Assembly: GCA_907163375.1 (NCBI GenBank)
Contig: CAJQUW010013604.1
Span: 1-64,000, forward strand
DNA: 64,000 nt
Direction of reading: 5' to 3'
Origin: Prostheceraeus crozeri
Lineage: Eukaryota; Platyhelminthes; Polycladida; Euryleptidae
Part shown: positions 49,289 to 60,316 of the stretch, in pieces
How the letters are laid out: the number at the start of each line of letters is the position of its first letter
Position numbering within the stretch: position 1 is the first letter of the stretch
The notes under the pieces: generated by a model
What the model was told of the DNA's origin: nothing
What the model saw: only the letters and a program-made list of their open reading frames with translations
The model's database searches: none
Translations under genes and position numbers: made by a program

Positions 49289-52200
49289 TTAAAAATTTGA
49301 AAATTTAAAAGACAAAGTAGTTATTCCATCAGGCAAATTTTTTCTTTTATCATCAAATGGATCTAATGCTAATTTATGTTCCTCTTTTAAATACATTTTA
49401 TGTTTCTTTGAATTAAGTCTATAATTACATGCTGTTTTTATTTCATTATTGAATAATGCATTCTTATAATCTTGAAATGTTATTTGGTTAGCCACTGATG
49501 CCCTTGAAATTCCTTTTAATGTTTTAGATGTTGCTGAATTTGTTTTAGATGTTTTAGAATTTGTGTTATAACAATAACACTTAGATTGTAAAAATACAGC
49601 ATCTGTTATGTACTCTTCATTTTCTTCTAGTTCATCTTTTACTTTACATAAATCAGAAGAATGAATGATATCTTTTATTTCATTAATTTCTTCATCAAGT
49701 GAAGAATTATACGGTATTGTTAATTCTAAGAAAACGCTATCATTATCTGTGAAGTGTAATTTATAGTTTTCGCCATAAGCAGGTGCTAAATAATCATATA
49801 TAAATCTATACATAAATAGTTTAGCTAATTCTAATATAGTGAATCCTATAAAATTAAACTTATCATGTTTTATAATGTTTCGTCTTAGATGCAATGCACA
49901 TAGTTCATCAGTGAATCTAGTAGTTCTTTTATATGAAGGTTTCCTAGTTGAATTTTGATATCTATCTTTATCATAAACTATTTCAATATTTTGTCTATTA
50001 CACACATTTTCTAAAGTCTTACCATAAAATGCATTATTCATTAATTTGAAGAGCACGTTTCCAAAATCATCTTTATTTCTTTTAGCTATTTTGCGTTTTT
50101 CAATATTGAACTCTATATAATTTTTTAACCACCTAGATTTTCTATACACTAGTTTCCGGTGAATTTTAAAAAGAATCATTCCATGATCTAAATACCAATC
50201 TAGCATTCTTCCTTCAACAACATACTTTCCTTTATTACTTTGTGTTAACATAAGTTTTTTGTTGGCCTGTATTTCTTAGGAATTAAAGATTTTTGATAAT
50301 CTGAAAAATCTTCTATATTGGGAATTTTGTTTTCGGGACAGAAAGGATAATATTTTGTTGCGCCTTTTATATAATCAGGGTATGCTAAATCAACTTCATA
50401 TATATAACCATAATTATTTTCACCATCTAATGTAGGTTCGTATTCAAGAATGGTACTCCATTCCATTTCACCTGTTGGTAGTTCTTGTATCATGCAAGAA
50501 GAATATAAGCTATTAAAATCATAATGTTTCATTTGTATGTTTCAACCCTGCTAACCATGTTAATCCTGATGTAGAATAACAATAACATGAATCTATTCCG
50601 TAATATTCTACACACATGTTACGAAAGTTTTCAAAAAGATCAGCAAGGATTAATACATCTATCTGAAGATATTTCATTGTATAATCATACATTGTTCTAC
50701 AATTTAACTCTCTCCAATTCTTTTCAGCTTCTGCATAATCTTCTTCAGATAGTTATGATTGTTTTAATGTTGATTTAAATTTATCACGTGAACAAAGTTG
50801 ATGTTCTTGCATTATTTCATTTATTCTATTTAGATCTCCAGTTAAATATTCGTAGGGAAAAATACCTTTTAAAGGTTTTAAATCATATTTATTTAATATT
50901 TTACATTGTTCAGGTTTCAAAGTTTTTCCCATGACCTCTAATGAATAAGGATTAGAAAATCTAAATGCATCCAATATTCTAATACAACCAAACTGCATTG
51001 AAAAATATTCTTCTTCTGTTTTACATAGTACGTTTGTTCTTAGTTGTTGTAATTTTTCAGATGAGAATAGATCTTTCATTATTAAATGGAAATCATATTT
51101 GGAACCACTGTAAAAATGTAAAGGTACAAAGTTATATCTAAATTTATTAGCATTAAGATTACAAGAATTATGTGCTGCACTTCTATATAATCCATTTAGA
51201 TGATCATGATCTTTTACTTTATAAGTTGTAAATTCTTTTCCACAGTAATAACAATTTTTTCATTATCAAATTGTAATAATTGATCATACGTTAATGGAAG
51301 CATTGGTTTATTTGTTTTTACGCAATTGTGAAAAATATTTTTGTAATTCTTCTATTTTCTTTGTAAACATTTCTGAACTATTTTCACCATAGTATTGATA
51401 ATATTCTGATTTAAATAATTCAGGATAATTTGAATGAATGTACATTCCCCAACATAATGGTTTTTGTTCAAGCAAATGCTTACCAGAACTTTGCGTCATG
51501 TTAACATTACATGCTTCAAATTCACAATATATAATAAAGGGTACTTTATTTTTGTAATACCATTTATTATGTACTAAATAATCTTTTTTAGTAAAAGTAT
51601 TTTTAACTACTTCATTTTGTTGACAATTCTCCAAATGTCTATTCATTTCTTCTTTAGTTCTAAAGCTCGTCATAATTATTGAAGACAGGGAAAATTAGCA
51701 TTATTTGAAGTTTTTGTAAATATAGAAATATCTTTACACAATATGTAATGACCTTGATAATATAGCATATTCGCTTGTGCTGGTTGCACTACCTGCTGCT
51801 TTAGCATTTTTAGCTTTTGTTGATATTCCTGTTGTAATATTTCCAACTGTTCTTGATAGGTTTTTGAAACTGTTCTTCATATTGTTTTCGACATTGTTCT
51901 TCATATTGTTCACGATATTCCTTACTTAATATATGTTTACCCATATGATATTCTTGTAGATTTTTTTGTTGACAATCTTCTTTATATTGTTTTAGATTTC
52001 TTGGATGACATTCTAATTCATTAAATTGAGAATTACATTGTTGGTAGACTATGTATGATAATTTTAAATATTCTTTATCTTCAAGATTCCATTCGTCTTA
52101 AATATATTTGTATTCTAATGTAGTTACTTCTTGTTGATATTCTTGTAGATATTGATTATGTAACACGTGTAACTCTTGTTGATATTCTTGTTGATATTGC

Positions 52201-53731
52201 TTTTTATATTGTTGCTGTAACATCTTTAACTGGTTTTGATAATCTAATATCAAAAGCTCATGGTTTCGTATTTATCAGGAAATCGACATCCTTTATAATT
52301 ATTATGATTAATCATTATTGGTGATAATATTTTTATAATTTCATATTTTTCAATACATATTACATTTCCTTTGTAAATAATATTATGATGCATGTAATTT
52401 CCTCTTTCATTGTATACTATTTCTGTTTGGCATAAATTTTGTTATTCAAATAAAATTCTTTTAAGTTAATATAAACAATGTTATTAACTTCAATATCTCC
52501 GGGATATAAGGAAGAAATATTACCAATCGAAACATACTTCACATTTAATTCAAAAACATTTACTTCTATTAAATTTTTATTCTTTTTATGAAACTTTATT
52601 AACCTATTATAATCATATGGAAATTCATCTAAACCATCAGAGAGATCAAATTCATTTATATATTCTTCTTTATTATGATGACTTAGTCTTTCTTTGTGAT
52701 ACTTTGCAGGATGTAAATGTGCTATAAAACTCCACAGAAAACAATATTCATCTTCACTCTGTATGTTGCCTATTTGTGGAGAACTGAAAGGAAGGGGTAT
52801 GTTCCACCACCAGTATTATTTTTATATTTGTCAATTACTATTTTCTTAGATAGTATTGCAATAAATCTCCAACCAGATTCACGCAACTGAGCTTCAGTTA
52901 TAGCATCTTTTAATTTATTTATCATTGTTTCAAATATGGGTTGTATATCATTTACATTATGTATTCCTTGTGCTTGTGTAAAATGTCCCTGTACTATCTC
53001 TTCAGTCATTCCATCGGATCCAGTTTTTGTATAAAGTACTTCTACATTCATATAACACTTGAAAAATTTCTTAAATATATTATAGAAGTTTGTTAATACA
53101 TCATAAAAAGTTTCATCGGATTCATTATGTTCAACAGATTCATCAAATAAATATTTTATATCTGTTACAGCTTCGTCGGTTTCGTCAGTTTCATTGAATA
53201 AATATCTTATATCTGTTTCGGGAGAAGTACTAGAACCTTCGATTTCCCCAAAAAATCTTCACTATTAAAAACTTTTTATATTCCGAATGTGAATAATCAT
53301 CAAATATTTTTTTAACTTTTATATCAGTAGGTAATGTTTCTAGATAGTTTTTGTAATTATTTAATTTTGATATATTTCCTTCATCAGCTCGATCTACATT
53401 TTGTAAATGCATTTTACTTTTTAAATGAGATTGATAACTTCTTTTTGTTTGTAACTGTCTTTTACATAAGACACAAAAAAACTTGGTATTTTCCACTGTT
53501 TTTTAAAGAAAAAATCTGTGTTTTAATTTTAGATATGAATTTTTTTGGTATAAACATATGCTGTAATTGTTGAATATTTTGATTGGCTAGAATATTTTCA
53601 TTGGGTTGAATATTTTGATGAAATTGTTGTCCCATATGTTTACCGCATTCTGTGTTTTTCATATGAGAATATAATAACGCCTGATTTATAAAACGCATAT
53701 TACAAACTTGACAAATTTGAATCATTTCCAT
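49289..53731 (-). pseudogene. Polinton protein-primed DNA polymerase B, broken
   Basis: A 4.4-kb minus-strand region. The N-terminal part has two C2H2-like fingers (CQVCNMRF near 53715 and CVLCKRQLQTKRSYQSHLKS near 53470). It is followed by GWRFIAILSKKIVIDKY (near 52860), the N-terminal block of viral/organellar-type PolB. Then come a Q-rich segment (52250-51740), an exonuclease motif IIYCEFEA (near 51535), and the palm motifs DFNSLYSS (near 50520), KLMNNAFYGKTLEN (near 50040) and HFTDNDSVFLEL (near 49745). The order fits one PolB of roughly 1,400-1,500 residues that replicates the element from a protein primer. It is broken in many places (about ten). It is antisense to the capsid genes. Confidence 0.88.
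51740..52250 (-). other. glutamine-rich coiled-coil segment in the polymerase region
   Basis: The minus strand encodes runs such as YQQEYQQEL and EYREQYEEQCRKQYEEQ, a Q/E/Y-rich repeat. It lies between the N-terminal zinc-finger part and the exonuclease part of the polymerase region. It may be an insertion in the polymerase or a linker that expanded by repeat slippage. It is broken. Confidence 0.5.
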
Positions 53732-53839
53732 TTTTTATTTTCATTAGAAAAAATTTTATTTTTTTATGCGAGAAAAATAATTTTATTTTTTTTGTGAGAA
53801 AAATAATTTTTATTTTATTGTTGAAAATGATGTTAAAAA

Positions 53840-54690
53840 ATGATGTTACCAAATTTTGGTGGAGGTGCATATATCCCGAATAATCGTGAATCAGAAATAC
53901 AAATAGAAAATTATATCATGAAAACTGGAGACGTTTTATCTGGTCCATTGCATCTTTCTATTCTTCCACAACAAAATACAGAGTTAACAAATAAACAATA
54001 TGTTGATACACAAATCAATGACTTAAAAGAAAAATATATAAACGATGTTTTGGTTCCACTGATGAATGAATTAAAGTTGCTTAAACTTAATGACAGATCA
54101 TTAAACGAAAAATTATTAAAACTTGATAAAAAGGATAAAGAGCTAGTAGTAAATAAAGCAAAACTTAAAAAAAATTCAGAACAATCAAAAATTTTAATTT
54201 TACTTTCTATGAAATTAAAATCTGCAGTAATTAAAAATAAATATTGGATACAACTATTGAAAGAACAATTAGAAAATGAACTAGAAAAACCTCCTAAAAA
54301 TTTTTTAAAAATTTAAATAAGTTGCAAGTTACATTCCAAAAAAGTGTTGATGAATTAAGTTCTAAAAATACTCAACAAAAGAAAAAGATGAATAGAACAA
54401 TAAATGAAGTAAACTCACTTAATCAAAAAGTTCATAAAATGAAAACTCTTAAAATCAATTTAGAAAAAGAATTAAAGGAAAATTATAAAGGAAATAATGA
54501 ACAGTTAGATGCTGTTAAAAATCAGTTAGATGTTCTTAAAACGGATTTAAAGATGAATCAGCAGAAAATGCAAGTTAATGGAAAAGAAATTAAAATACAC
54601 CACATGCTGCTTAACGCAATAGAGAAAGTGCAAAAGCAAATTAATAAAGTTATCACGCGGTTGTTGTCCATTAACAAATGTAAATCTTAA
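53840..54690 (+). pseudogene. Polinton coiled-coil protein with phage-fibre-like N-terminus, broken
   Basis: The first part (53840-54316) has a glycine-rich start (PNFGGGAYIP). Residues 27-58 then contain MKTGDVLSGPLHL and LTNKQYVDTQIN, a pattern like the GDxMTGxLxL...ATKxYVD repeats of phage tail fibres. Both parts (second: 54322-54690) are long lysine/glutamate-rich coiled coils (for example LDVLKTDLKMNQQKMQVNGK). The layout suggests a trimeric fibre or spike on the virion, but this is inference. It has about one break. Divergent from the polymerase, it starts about 110 bp from the polymerase N-terminus. Confidence 0.55.
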
Positions 54691-54708
54691 TCACAAATTA
54701 AAATTAAA

Positions 54709-54860
54709 ACCTAAAACTGCCTGTAATTTATAAACACAATCTTAGACATTTTTCATCAAATCAAAACACTACAAGTGAACCTTCTATGAAATCTGTTTAC
54801 CATTATAACAGTGTAAAATCAATCCAAGAAGAAGGAGATGGAATATTTTCAAATGCCGGT
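54709..54860 (+). repeat. decayed duplicate of the start of the next Polinton gene
   Basis: This stretch (tgtaatttataaacacaatc, later gaaggagatggaatattttc) parallels 54992-55130 at roughly 80% identity by eye. It is a broken tandem duplicate of the N-terminal coding part of the following small gene. Confidence 0.75.
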
Positions 54861-54995
54861 AGATTATATCAAATAATAATAACGATTTAATTTCAGTATC
54901 AATCAAACGGAAATAAATAAAAAACTTATTTTCCTTTAAAATTATTTTTTTCTTTTTAAAATATTTTTCCCAAAAGTCAAATTTAATCCCAAAGA

Positions 54996-55440
54996 ATGCC
55001 TATAATTTATAAACACAATCCTAAACATTTTGCTTCAAATCAAAAAATTGCACATGAACCATCTATGATATCTTTTTACCATCATTACAATGTAGAAACT
55101 ATTCAAAAAGAAGGAGATAGAATATTTTCTTTCATCAGTGATAATGTAGGAAGCATCGTTAATGTTATTAAAAATAATAAAGATTTAATTACATCTGCTG
55201 CAAGAGGAGCAGCTGCTATAGGTGGTACAACTAGTGCAATATCAAATGCTGTTAAGTCTCAAAGGAATTAAAACAACTAGAAACTATTCGTAGACTTAGG
55301 AATGATGTCAAAGAACTACAAGAAGTTAAAAGTCTCTCAGAGAAATCAAAAAACAAAATTGCAAACCTAGCATCTGAGAGTAAACAGGCGAAGAAATCAA
55401 TTGAAGAAATAAGAGGTAATGGTTTAACAAAATTCTCAAA
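54996..55440 (+). pseudogene. small Polinton virion-type protein, broken
   Basis: The ORF at 54996-55271 begins MPIIYKHNPKHFA and contains an Ala/Gly-rich helix, SAARGAAAIGGTTSAIS. A charged coiled-coil-like stretch follows (about 55275-55440). The Ala/Gly helix resembles membrane-active or cement proteins of adenovirus-like virions, but this is only suggestive. It lies immediately upstream of the major capsid gene on the same strand. It has about one break. Confidence 0.45.
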
Positions 55441-55572
55441 TATATTCGAAAAGGAAACATAAGAAAATATTTTAGCAATTCCCAGAAAATATTTTTTTTA
55501 CAAATTCTAAAATATATTCCAAGAAATTATTTTTTAGAGAAAAAACAAAAAGTCAAATTATTTTTTATAAAA

Positions 55573-56899
55573 ATGTCTTCCCTGATTGAGAGTAAATTTA
55601 AATTAGACGATCCTCCGTTCGTCAGTTATAATCAAAGATAGAATGATTATATAAGAGTTGCTACGAATCCCGGATCTTCAGGTAGAGTAAATACTGGAGG
55701 AGATTTAATCTTTGAAGTTGATAGTCAACAAAACTATTTATATTTACCTGATTCCTTTTTGCACTGTGAATATTCTTTATATAGTGATGCCAATTTTACA
55801 ACACCATTACCAGATACTGATAATATTGCATTAGAGAATAATTTCTTTCCAAGATTATTTACACAAATGCGTTTAGATGTTGCAACTCAAAATATAGAAA
55901 CAATAAGTGATTCTCCAGGTGTAGTTGATACAATACTTCGATTTGTAACAATTGGTGAAAATAATAAATAGCATGAAATCGAAGGTTGGTTTCCAGATAA
56001 TAATGATGGTATAATTGTTGATAATTTAACTCACGCTGGAACAGATGCGGCAGGAATTGCGAAAGATGTAGAAAATATTGCAAATCATTTAAATAAAACA
56101 AATAATACTGCATATGAAGAAAGACGTGTTTTTAACAAGAAAAGTAAACAAACAGTAAACTGGTCATTGTCTCCATTATTCGGATATTTAGATTATGACA
56201 AAATATCACATCAATTAATTAAAAATATCAATTAAAATTAATAATTCATCGCACAGCAAATAATGAATTAATCTTTTATGGCAAGACTGGAAAAAAGCAT
56301 TTTTATAAATTGATAGACTTGAATGGTGAATAAAGCATATTACTCCTAGTTTAGAGGTTGAATTAACTATTGCAAAAAGATTAATTACTAACAAATCAAT
56401 TCCAGTAAATTTTCTAAAGCGTACTGCTAGTTCTGTAACTTTTTCTGAACAAAGATTTAATTGGCATTTTACTAGAACTTCGAATACTCCAAGATATTTA
56501 TTACTAACTTTTCAAAAAAATGATTCTCCAAGTTTTGATAAGAACAACAATCTTTTCCATATTAACACAATTCGAAGTTTACAAGTTGCTTTAAATCAAA
56601 CCCGATATCCTATTGATCCATTAAGATTCGATGATACCAATAATCAATTTATGGAAGGATATGATGCCTATAGAAATCTTTGTATAGAATTTGGAGTTGA
56701 ACCACAATTAACTCCTGGAGATTAGAGACATTTATATCCTATTTTCTGTCTCGATTTAAGTGAACAATCTGAAGATATTGTTAAAAATGGTTGCGATGTA
56801 GCAATTAATATTGAAAAGAAAGATTCCACGACTTCATTGATGGCTTATGTTTTACTGCTAGAAGATGTAAAATATTCCACTGAAATTCTTAATGGATAG
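55573..56899 (+). pseudogene. Polinton major capsid protein (double jelly roll), broken
   Basis: It begins ATG at 55573 (MSSLIESKFKLDDPPFVSYN). It contains TNPGSSGRVNTGGDLIFEVD and YLYLPDSFLHCEYSLY near the N-terminus, then ERRVFNKKSKQTVNWSLSPL further on. The late segments contain RTSNTPRYLLLTFQ and FMEGYDAYRNLC. The size (about 440 codons), order and position between the small virion proteins and the PLA2/integrase gene match Polinton major capsid proteins, which would build an icosahedral shell. It is broken in about five places. Confidence 0.78.
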
Positions 56900-56996
56900 A
56901 TGGTTAGGATAGGCTAAAGCCCAAGACTTCGTCGATAAGTTAATTAGAATAAATTATTAAAATTTTTTCTTAACTGGAATAGATTAAAAAAATTCT

Positions 56997-57495
56997 TTGA
57001 TTAAAATTTTTTTATTAAAAATTTCGCAAACGAAGAGTAATAATAAAACTCTTAAATTACGTAACATTGTTGACAAAAATACACCTAAAACTATTACGAT
57101 TGACAAAAAAAAGGATTACATAAGTAAACCAATGATAGAGAATATTAAATTACAAGAAGAAAAGAATGGTGGAATTCTTCCATTAATTCCTCTAATAATG
57201 GGAGGTATGGCAGCTGCAGGAAGTGTTGCAGGTGGGACAGTAGGTATTGTCCAAGCAGGAAAATAAAAATAAATCAGAAAAGGCAGCATTAGAAGAACAA
57301 AAACGTCATAATAGAGAATTGGAGAAAGTTGCTAGGGGTGAAGGAGTAGTAGATAATTTTATTAGTGAATTAAATCTAGTTGATGAAGGAAAACGAGTTG
57401 TCGAAAACATTCTACATAATTTTGATGATATAATAGAAATAAAAGAAGCTAAAGATGGTTCTGGAATATATCTAAGTCCTAGTATGATTAGATAA
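56997..57495 (+). pseudogene. small hydrophobic Polinton protein, broken
   Basis: The first part (56997-57266) has a basic region, then GGILPLIPLIMGGMAAAGSV and a glycine/alanine-rich tail. The second part (57247-57495) is charged and ends GSGIYLSPSMIR. The short GGxLPLxPLIxGG hydrophobic block recurs in small Polinton and adenovirus-type core proteins (membrane-lytic or DNA-condensing). The exact role is unknown. It has about one break. Confidence 0.5.
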
Positions 57496-57549
57496 ATATA
57501 TTGTCTTAAATATATTGTTATAATGTTATAAATATTTTTTATCTTTAAA

Positions 57550-58035
57550 ATGTATTCTACAAATTGCATAAATTCTACAAATTCCGAAAATTTAATTGAA
57601 TTAATAAAAATTGCCAATTTGGATTTATTGAATTATCTCTTAAAAGTACATTCTGGCCATCGGCTGCACACCGGAGGTGACATACAAAAAAAATTATCAA
57701 ATCTTCCAGGATTTATTTGGAGTAAATATTCAAAAGAAAAACATCTTCGTGGTCATTCATATACCGGTCCAGGAATTCGATTAAATATAAGACTAGATGA
57801 GAATAATAATCCAAAACCAGGTGAAGAACCAATAAACAGAGTTGATGCAGCAGCCAATAGACACGATTTAGCTTATCGAAATCATGACCTAAAATCTCGT
57901 CATGAAGCTGATAGGAAAGTGATAGAAGAATTAGATAATATTCAAAATCCTACATTTAGAGACAAAATTGAAAGAATGTTTGTTAAAAAAGCTTTACAGG
58001 CTAAAATATTGTTCGGTCAGGGTTTAGACAAAACT
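57550..58035 (+). CDS. Polinton phospholipase A2-like domain (5' part of a joint ORF)
   Basis: Residues 75-125 read YTGPGIRL, PGEEPINRVDAAANRHDLAY and SRHEADRKVIEEL. The YxGPG calcium-loop-type motif and the catalytic-type HD of HDLAY match the phospholipase A2 domain known from parvovirus VP1 and from some Polintons. It would help a particle breach an endosomal membrane. The same open frame continues (58036-58131) into the start of the integrase, so the two are adjacent or fused here. This is a fossil, and this portion keeps an open frame. Confidence 0.7.
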
Positions 58036-58839
58036 GATAACTCTGAAACCTACGCGTCCGAAATTCATAAAGAATACAGAAAGCCGAAATATCTATTGAA
58101 GGTAAAAGTATTTAATAAAGATGATATTTAGAGTGCTGATCTTATTCATATGCCGAATGAGTCTGATTTTAAATACGCATTAACCGTTGTAGATTTATAT
58201 ACTAGATACGCTTGGTTGAAGCCATTAAAGAATAAAAGTGGTTTATCAGTTAAATATGCGTTTGAAGAAATTTTCAAATAAAGTAATAGAAAGCCAAAAA
58301 AATTGTTTGTTGATAAAGGATCTCAGTTTTATAACAAAAATGTTAAGCCGCTATTTGAAACTGTTTATTCCACAGAAAATGCTGAAAAAGCCGTAATAAT
58401 AGAAAGGTTTAATGGAACGTTTAAAAGTAAAATATTTAACAAATTTACGGAACAAGGTAATCAGAAATGGTTAAAAATATTACCTGGAATTGTTCATGAT
58501 TATAACAATAAATTTCATTCAAGTATTGAAGAAACTCCAAATAATGCCTCCGAAAATCCAGATTTGATAAAAAAGAAGATATTTGAAAATACCAATGTGA
58601 ATGAGAATAATGTTAATTTGCAAAAACGGAAAGTGAAATTTAAAATTGGTGATAGGGTACGAATATTTAAGTATAGGAATAAATTTGAAAAAGAATTTGT
58701 TGGTTATTGGACTAAAGAAATATTTGAAGTTTATAAAATAAATCAAACTTATCCGACTACTTATGAAATAAAAGATTTAGATAATGAGGAAATAAAAGGT
58801 AGATTTTATGAAAGTGAATTACAAAAGACTGAACTTTAG
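58036..58839 (+). pseudogene. Polinton retroviral-type integrase, broken
   Basis: The start shows ASEIHKEYRKPKYLLKVKVF, followed by the first catalytic region (ADLIHMPNES, then LTVVDLYTRYAWLKPLKNKS). The second catalytic Asp is in LFVDKGSQFYNK and the Glu in IERFNGTFKSKIF (58400s). The C-terminal part has a chromo/SH3-like domain (FKIGDRVRIFKYRNKFEKEF, then TYEIKDLDNEEIKGRFYESE). It would insert the element into the genome. It has about two breaks. The upstream join to the PLA2-like domain recalls the PLA2-integrase ORFs I know from other Polintons. Confidence 0.88.
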
Positions 58840-58863
58840 TCACTGGAACTAACGTTTCGGGAA

Positions 58864-59324
58864 TTAAATTCCCTCATTCAATTCTAACATAATATTAGGA
58901 AATGGTACTCCTTCCTGTAATTTGAATAAAACATAAAGACATAATTGTCCACAATAAGTAGTTCCTGGTTTTTGAATTTGAAATGTATTATAAATTCCAT
59001 TTCCCAGCTTTTCTTTTACTTTATTTGTAGGGGGAAGTCCGTTTGAGTCGAACCAATAGTTTTCTACATTAGTATTCTTCTGCCCTGCTGACCAATGTAC
59101 TGCTTTTTGTTCTGATGTATGGAGATTTGTTATGAAGTTCAAAGGAATCGGTTTATTTTTAATCAACTGCAATTCAACTCTCATTGACACGTGGAGATTT
59201 TTTATTCCTAATTTATTAGCAATTTTCTTTAGGTCGAAATTCGTAGTTGTTTGTTTGCCATATAATTTAAAGAACTCAGTCAGACTAAAAGCTCTGGGAG
59301 ATATCTAAGTCAGATTTTCTCCAT
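58864..59324 (-). pseudogene. Polinton adenain-like cysteine protease, broken
   Basis: On the minus strand it contains the catalytic-type His (KAVHWSAGQ), an Asp/Asn-type WFDSNGLPP block, and the nucleophile segment GTTYCGQLCLYVLF (Gln-Leu-Cys-type arrangement). These fit the Ulp1/adenain maturation protease of Polintons, about 150 residues. The N-terminal part extends to an ATG at 59322-59324. It has about one break. It converges on the integrase gene, 25 bp away. Confidence 0.82.
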
Positions 59325-59344
59325 TCATTTTAAATGAAAAAATT

Positions 59345-59745
59345 CTATCAACTTTCAACAATTTGTTAAATGAGATACAGTTTATAAGAATCAAGGAAAT
59401 CCCTATGACAACGTTGACGTGACAATTGTAACTTTCTAAAACAATAGAGTTCAAGTAAACCAATGAATCGCTGTCATTTTCTGAGCAGTTCTGGATTCAA
59501 AAGCGGTTTTTTGCGATTTCGCGGGACGGGACGGAGACATGGGCATTTGCAAGGCTATAATAATTTAAGCTTGGGATTTAAACTGCTTAAATGCAATGTG
59601 CGGTGATGCGAGAAGCAACTGCAAATAGCAATGAATTCAGGAAGCAGCCCAAGTGGAGGGCGATCATCATGCAAACAGCAGCAAGCAAGCAATTGAAATA
59701 AGAGCTAATTAAATATATCAAAAGGAGCGCCAGGTTAACACAAAA
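59345..59745. other. GC-richer block inside the Polinton
   Basis: Unlike the very AT-rich Polinton around it, this block contains gcgggacgggacgg, ggagggcgatcatc and similar sequence. It has no ORF of note. It could be a small nested insertion or captured host sequence. No repeats at its ends were seen. Confidence 0.4.
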
Positions 59746-59757
59746 AAATTAACGCTC

Positions 59758-59988
59758 TTAAAAAACATTCTTGACTTTAGTCCATCTTTTTCTTAATTTA
59801 TCATGATGTTCTAATCTTAATAATAATTGAGATTCCTTAACTTTCATATAACGCACTCTATCTTTGTGTTTTTCAATGTTCATCTTTTCAATGTCCATTA
59901 AAGTAGAACTACGTTCATTTATTAACGAAGGATATATTCTCGAAGTTTCTTCCATTTTTGAGGTTTCTTCCATTTTAGAGGTTCCCAT
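59758..59988 (-). CDS. small ORF inside the Polinton right end
   Basis: A 76-codon ORF begins MGTSKMEETSKMEETSR, a short internal repeat, and ends in a basic stretch (HHDKLRKRWTKVKNV). Its first part lies in the terminal inverted repeat, so the start is shared with the left end (near 46350). No family is recognised. Confidence 0.35.
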   Translation of the reverse strand: MGTSKMEETSKMEETSRIYPSLINERSSTLMDIEKMNIEKHKDRVRYMKVKESQLLLRLEHHDKLRKRWTKVKNVF

Positions 59989-60316
59989 TTTTTAATAAAT
60001 ATTTTGAATACAATCTTCTGATATTTTTAGACTATGTGAAAAGACTACATAAATTTTGTAAAATTTTAGACTACTTAAATTTTCGACTACGTGAAATTTT
60101 TAGACTAAGTGAAATTTTGATATTTTTAGACTACGTAAATTTTCGACTGCGTGATATTTTTGAAACCTCTTTTCAGTATATGAAAAAATCCCAACGAGCT
60201 TAGAACTTTTTTTTGATTTTATTATTTTATTATTTATTTTTATAGGTCTTTTTTCAGTATATGACATATTCCGATTTTGCATTCTGGAGGTATCTAATTT
60301 TCTTTTTAGTTGTCCT
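59935..60316 (-). repeat. Polinton right terminal inverted repeat
   Basis: Reverse complement of 45806-46395, with about 200 bp less internal repetition. It contains acgtagtc-type units (60030-60155), tcagtatatgaaaaaatccc and the terminal agttgtcct. Confidence 0.88.

Larger units (their letters stand above)
45806..60316. mobile_element. Polinton (Maverick), broken fossil, inserted in a Penelope-like element
   Basis: A 14.5-kb AT-rich element with long terminal inverted repeats, beginning agacaact on the left and aggacaact on the right (read inward). It holds the diagnostic Polinton set: integrase, protein-primed DNA polymerase B, FtsK/HerA-type packaging ATPase, major and penton-like minor capsid proteins and an adenain-like protease. 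It is broken overall, with interruptions in most genes (roughly 20 in total), while the ATPase looks whole. Flanking hexamers (ggttca left, gttaaa right) are not identical, so the expected 6-bp target duplication is eroded or misplaced. It appears moderately old. Confidence 0.93.
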
